From Thermogemmatispora sp042408965 (GTDB taxonomy: Bacteria; Chloroflexota; Ktedonobacteria; Ktedonobacterales; Ktedonobacteraceae), in NCBI GenBank assembly GCA_042408965.1, contig JBHOQN010000008.1, positions 1 through 64,000 on the forward strand: a stretch of 64,000 bases of DNA, read 5' to 3'. The translations under genes and the position numbers were made by a program. The notes under the pieces were generated by a model, which saw only the letters and a list, made by a program, of their open reading frames with translations, was not told the origin of the DNA and searched no databases. Of the stretch, positions 63,454 to 64,000 are shown in pieces (position 1 is the stretch's first letter; every line of letters starts with the position of its first letter).

Positions 63454-64000
63454 TCAGCGATACGAAGACGCCTGCATATTGAACAGCTCCGCATAGCGTC
63501 CGCCACGAGCGATCAACTCCTCATGGCTGCCCTGCTCGACCACCTCGCCACGCTCCAGCACCAGGATGTGATCGGCGGTACGCACCGTCGAGAAGCGATG
63601 CGAGATGAAGAGGGCGATCCGCCCCTGCGTCAACTGCCGCATACGCGCGAAGAGATCATGCTCGGCCTGAGCATCGAGAGAGGCCGTCGGCTCATCAAGA
63701 ATGAGGATCTGAGCCTCGCGCATGAAACCGCGGGCCAGAGCCACCTTCTGCCACTCGCCCCCGGAGAGATGGTGCCCCTCCTCAAACCAGCGGCCCAGCA
63801 TCGTCTCATAGCCCCTGGGCAGGCGGCCGATCACCTCATCGGCTCCACTCTTCTGCGCCGCCGCCCTGACGCGCGCCCCATCGTCGATGAACTCAACCTG
63901 ACCAATACCGATATTCTCACGGGCCAGCAGCTGGTACTGCACAAAATCCTGGAAGATCACACCGATCTCCCTGCGCAGCTCCTCCGGGTCATATTCACGG
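63454..64000 (-). CDS. ABC transporter ATP-binding protein, C-terminal part (runs off the window)
   Basis: The last ~180 residues of an ABC ATPase; the frame is open to the right edge, so the N-terminal part lies outside. Visible are the Q-loop (GVIFQDFVQYQLLARENI), a signature LSGGE, Walker B ILILDEPTASLD with the catalytic Glu, and the H-loop SHRFSTV. It resembles the ATPase half of lipid/peptide exporters. It converges with the A-T-C NRPS gene across a 212-bp gap in which I see nothing certain. The pseudogene at 10410-10700 is a decayed relative. It may belong to the chromosomal flank rather than to the cluster. Confidence 0.88.
   Translation of the reverse strand, partial: REYDPEELRREIGVIFQDFVQYQLLARENIGIGQVEFIDDGARVRAAAQKSGADEVIGRLPRGYETMLGRWFEEGHHLSGGEWQKVALARGFMREAQILILDEPTASLDAQAEHDLFARMRQLTQGRIALFISHRFSTVRTADHILVLERGEVVEQGSHEELIARGGRYAELFNMQASSYR

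Noticed and set aside
1..64000. CRISPR arrays, tRNA or rRNA genes
   Set aside because: No regularly spaced repeats, cloverleaf or rRNA-like stretches were seen in the intergenic regions.

Overview
The window is high-GC bacterial DNA. I think it comes from a Ktedonobacteria-type Chloroflexota, but that rests on overall gene style only; no rRNA or marker gene is present to prove it. It divides into an ordinary chromosomal flank (about 1-10.3 kb), a large hybrid NRPS/PKS biosynthetic gene cluster (about 10.7-63.2 kb), and the start of another chromosomal gene at the right edge.

Left flank: a hairpin that may be the end of a TnpB-type transposon, a CNNM/CorC-type membrane protein, a quinone-oxidoreductase-like dehydrogenase, two divergent GT39-type membrane glycosyltransferases, then murF, ddl and an enolase-superfamily dipeptide epimerase, a cell-wall gene set. 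Between the epimerase and the cluster lies a previously unframed, decayed ABC-transporter ATPase fragment. It is homologous to the ABC gene that lies just beyond the other end of the cluster.

Cluster, minus-strand operon (49.9 to 10.75 kb, transcribed right to left): acyl-AMP ligase-ACP; C-C-A-T; KS-AT-KR (with a C-methyltransferase inside the KR)-ACP; luciferase-like monooxygenase; stand-alone C; TauD-type Fe(II)/2-oxoglutarate oxygenase; degenerate-C-A-T; Ntn-hydrolase acylase; two ABC exporter half-transporters; KS-AT-ACP; A-T-C-A-T; and C-A-T-reductase. Cluster, plus-strand operon (50.4 to 63.2 kb): small unknown protein; C-A-T-C-A(FkbM methyltransferase)-T; type II thioesterase; MbtH-like protein; small unknown protein; A-T-C. 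The two operons diverge from a 0.5-kb region in which I can read two good sigma70-type promoters.

Reading the ten-residue A-domain pockets by eye gives: a basic residue (ornithine-like), Cys, an aromatic (Tyr-like), Thr, Ser, Asn, one pocket lacking the amino-group Asp, and Ala. With two PKS extensions and an acyl starter, the line would make an acylated peptide-polyketide of about eight amino-acid-like units, released reductively from a Ser module as an aldehyde or alcohol. An acylase beside a heterodimeric exporter suggests that the product is made and exported as an acylated precursor and then trimmed. No epimerisation domain, regulator or phosphopantetheinyl transferase is seen in the window. 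All specificities are hand-read predictions.
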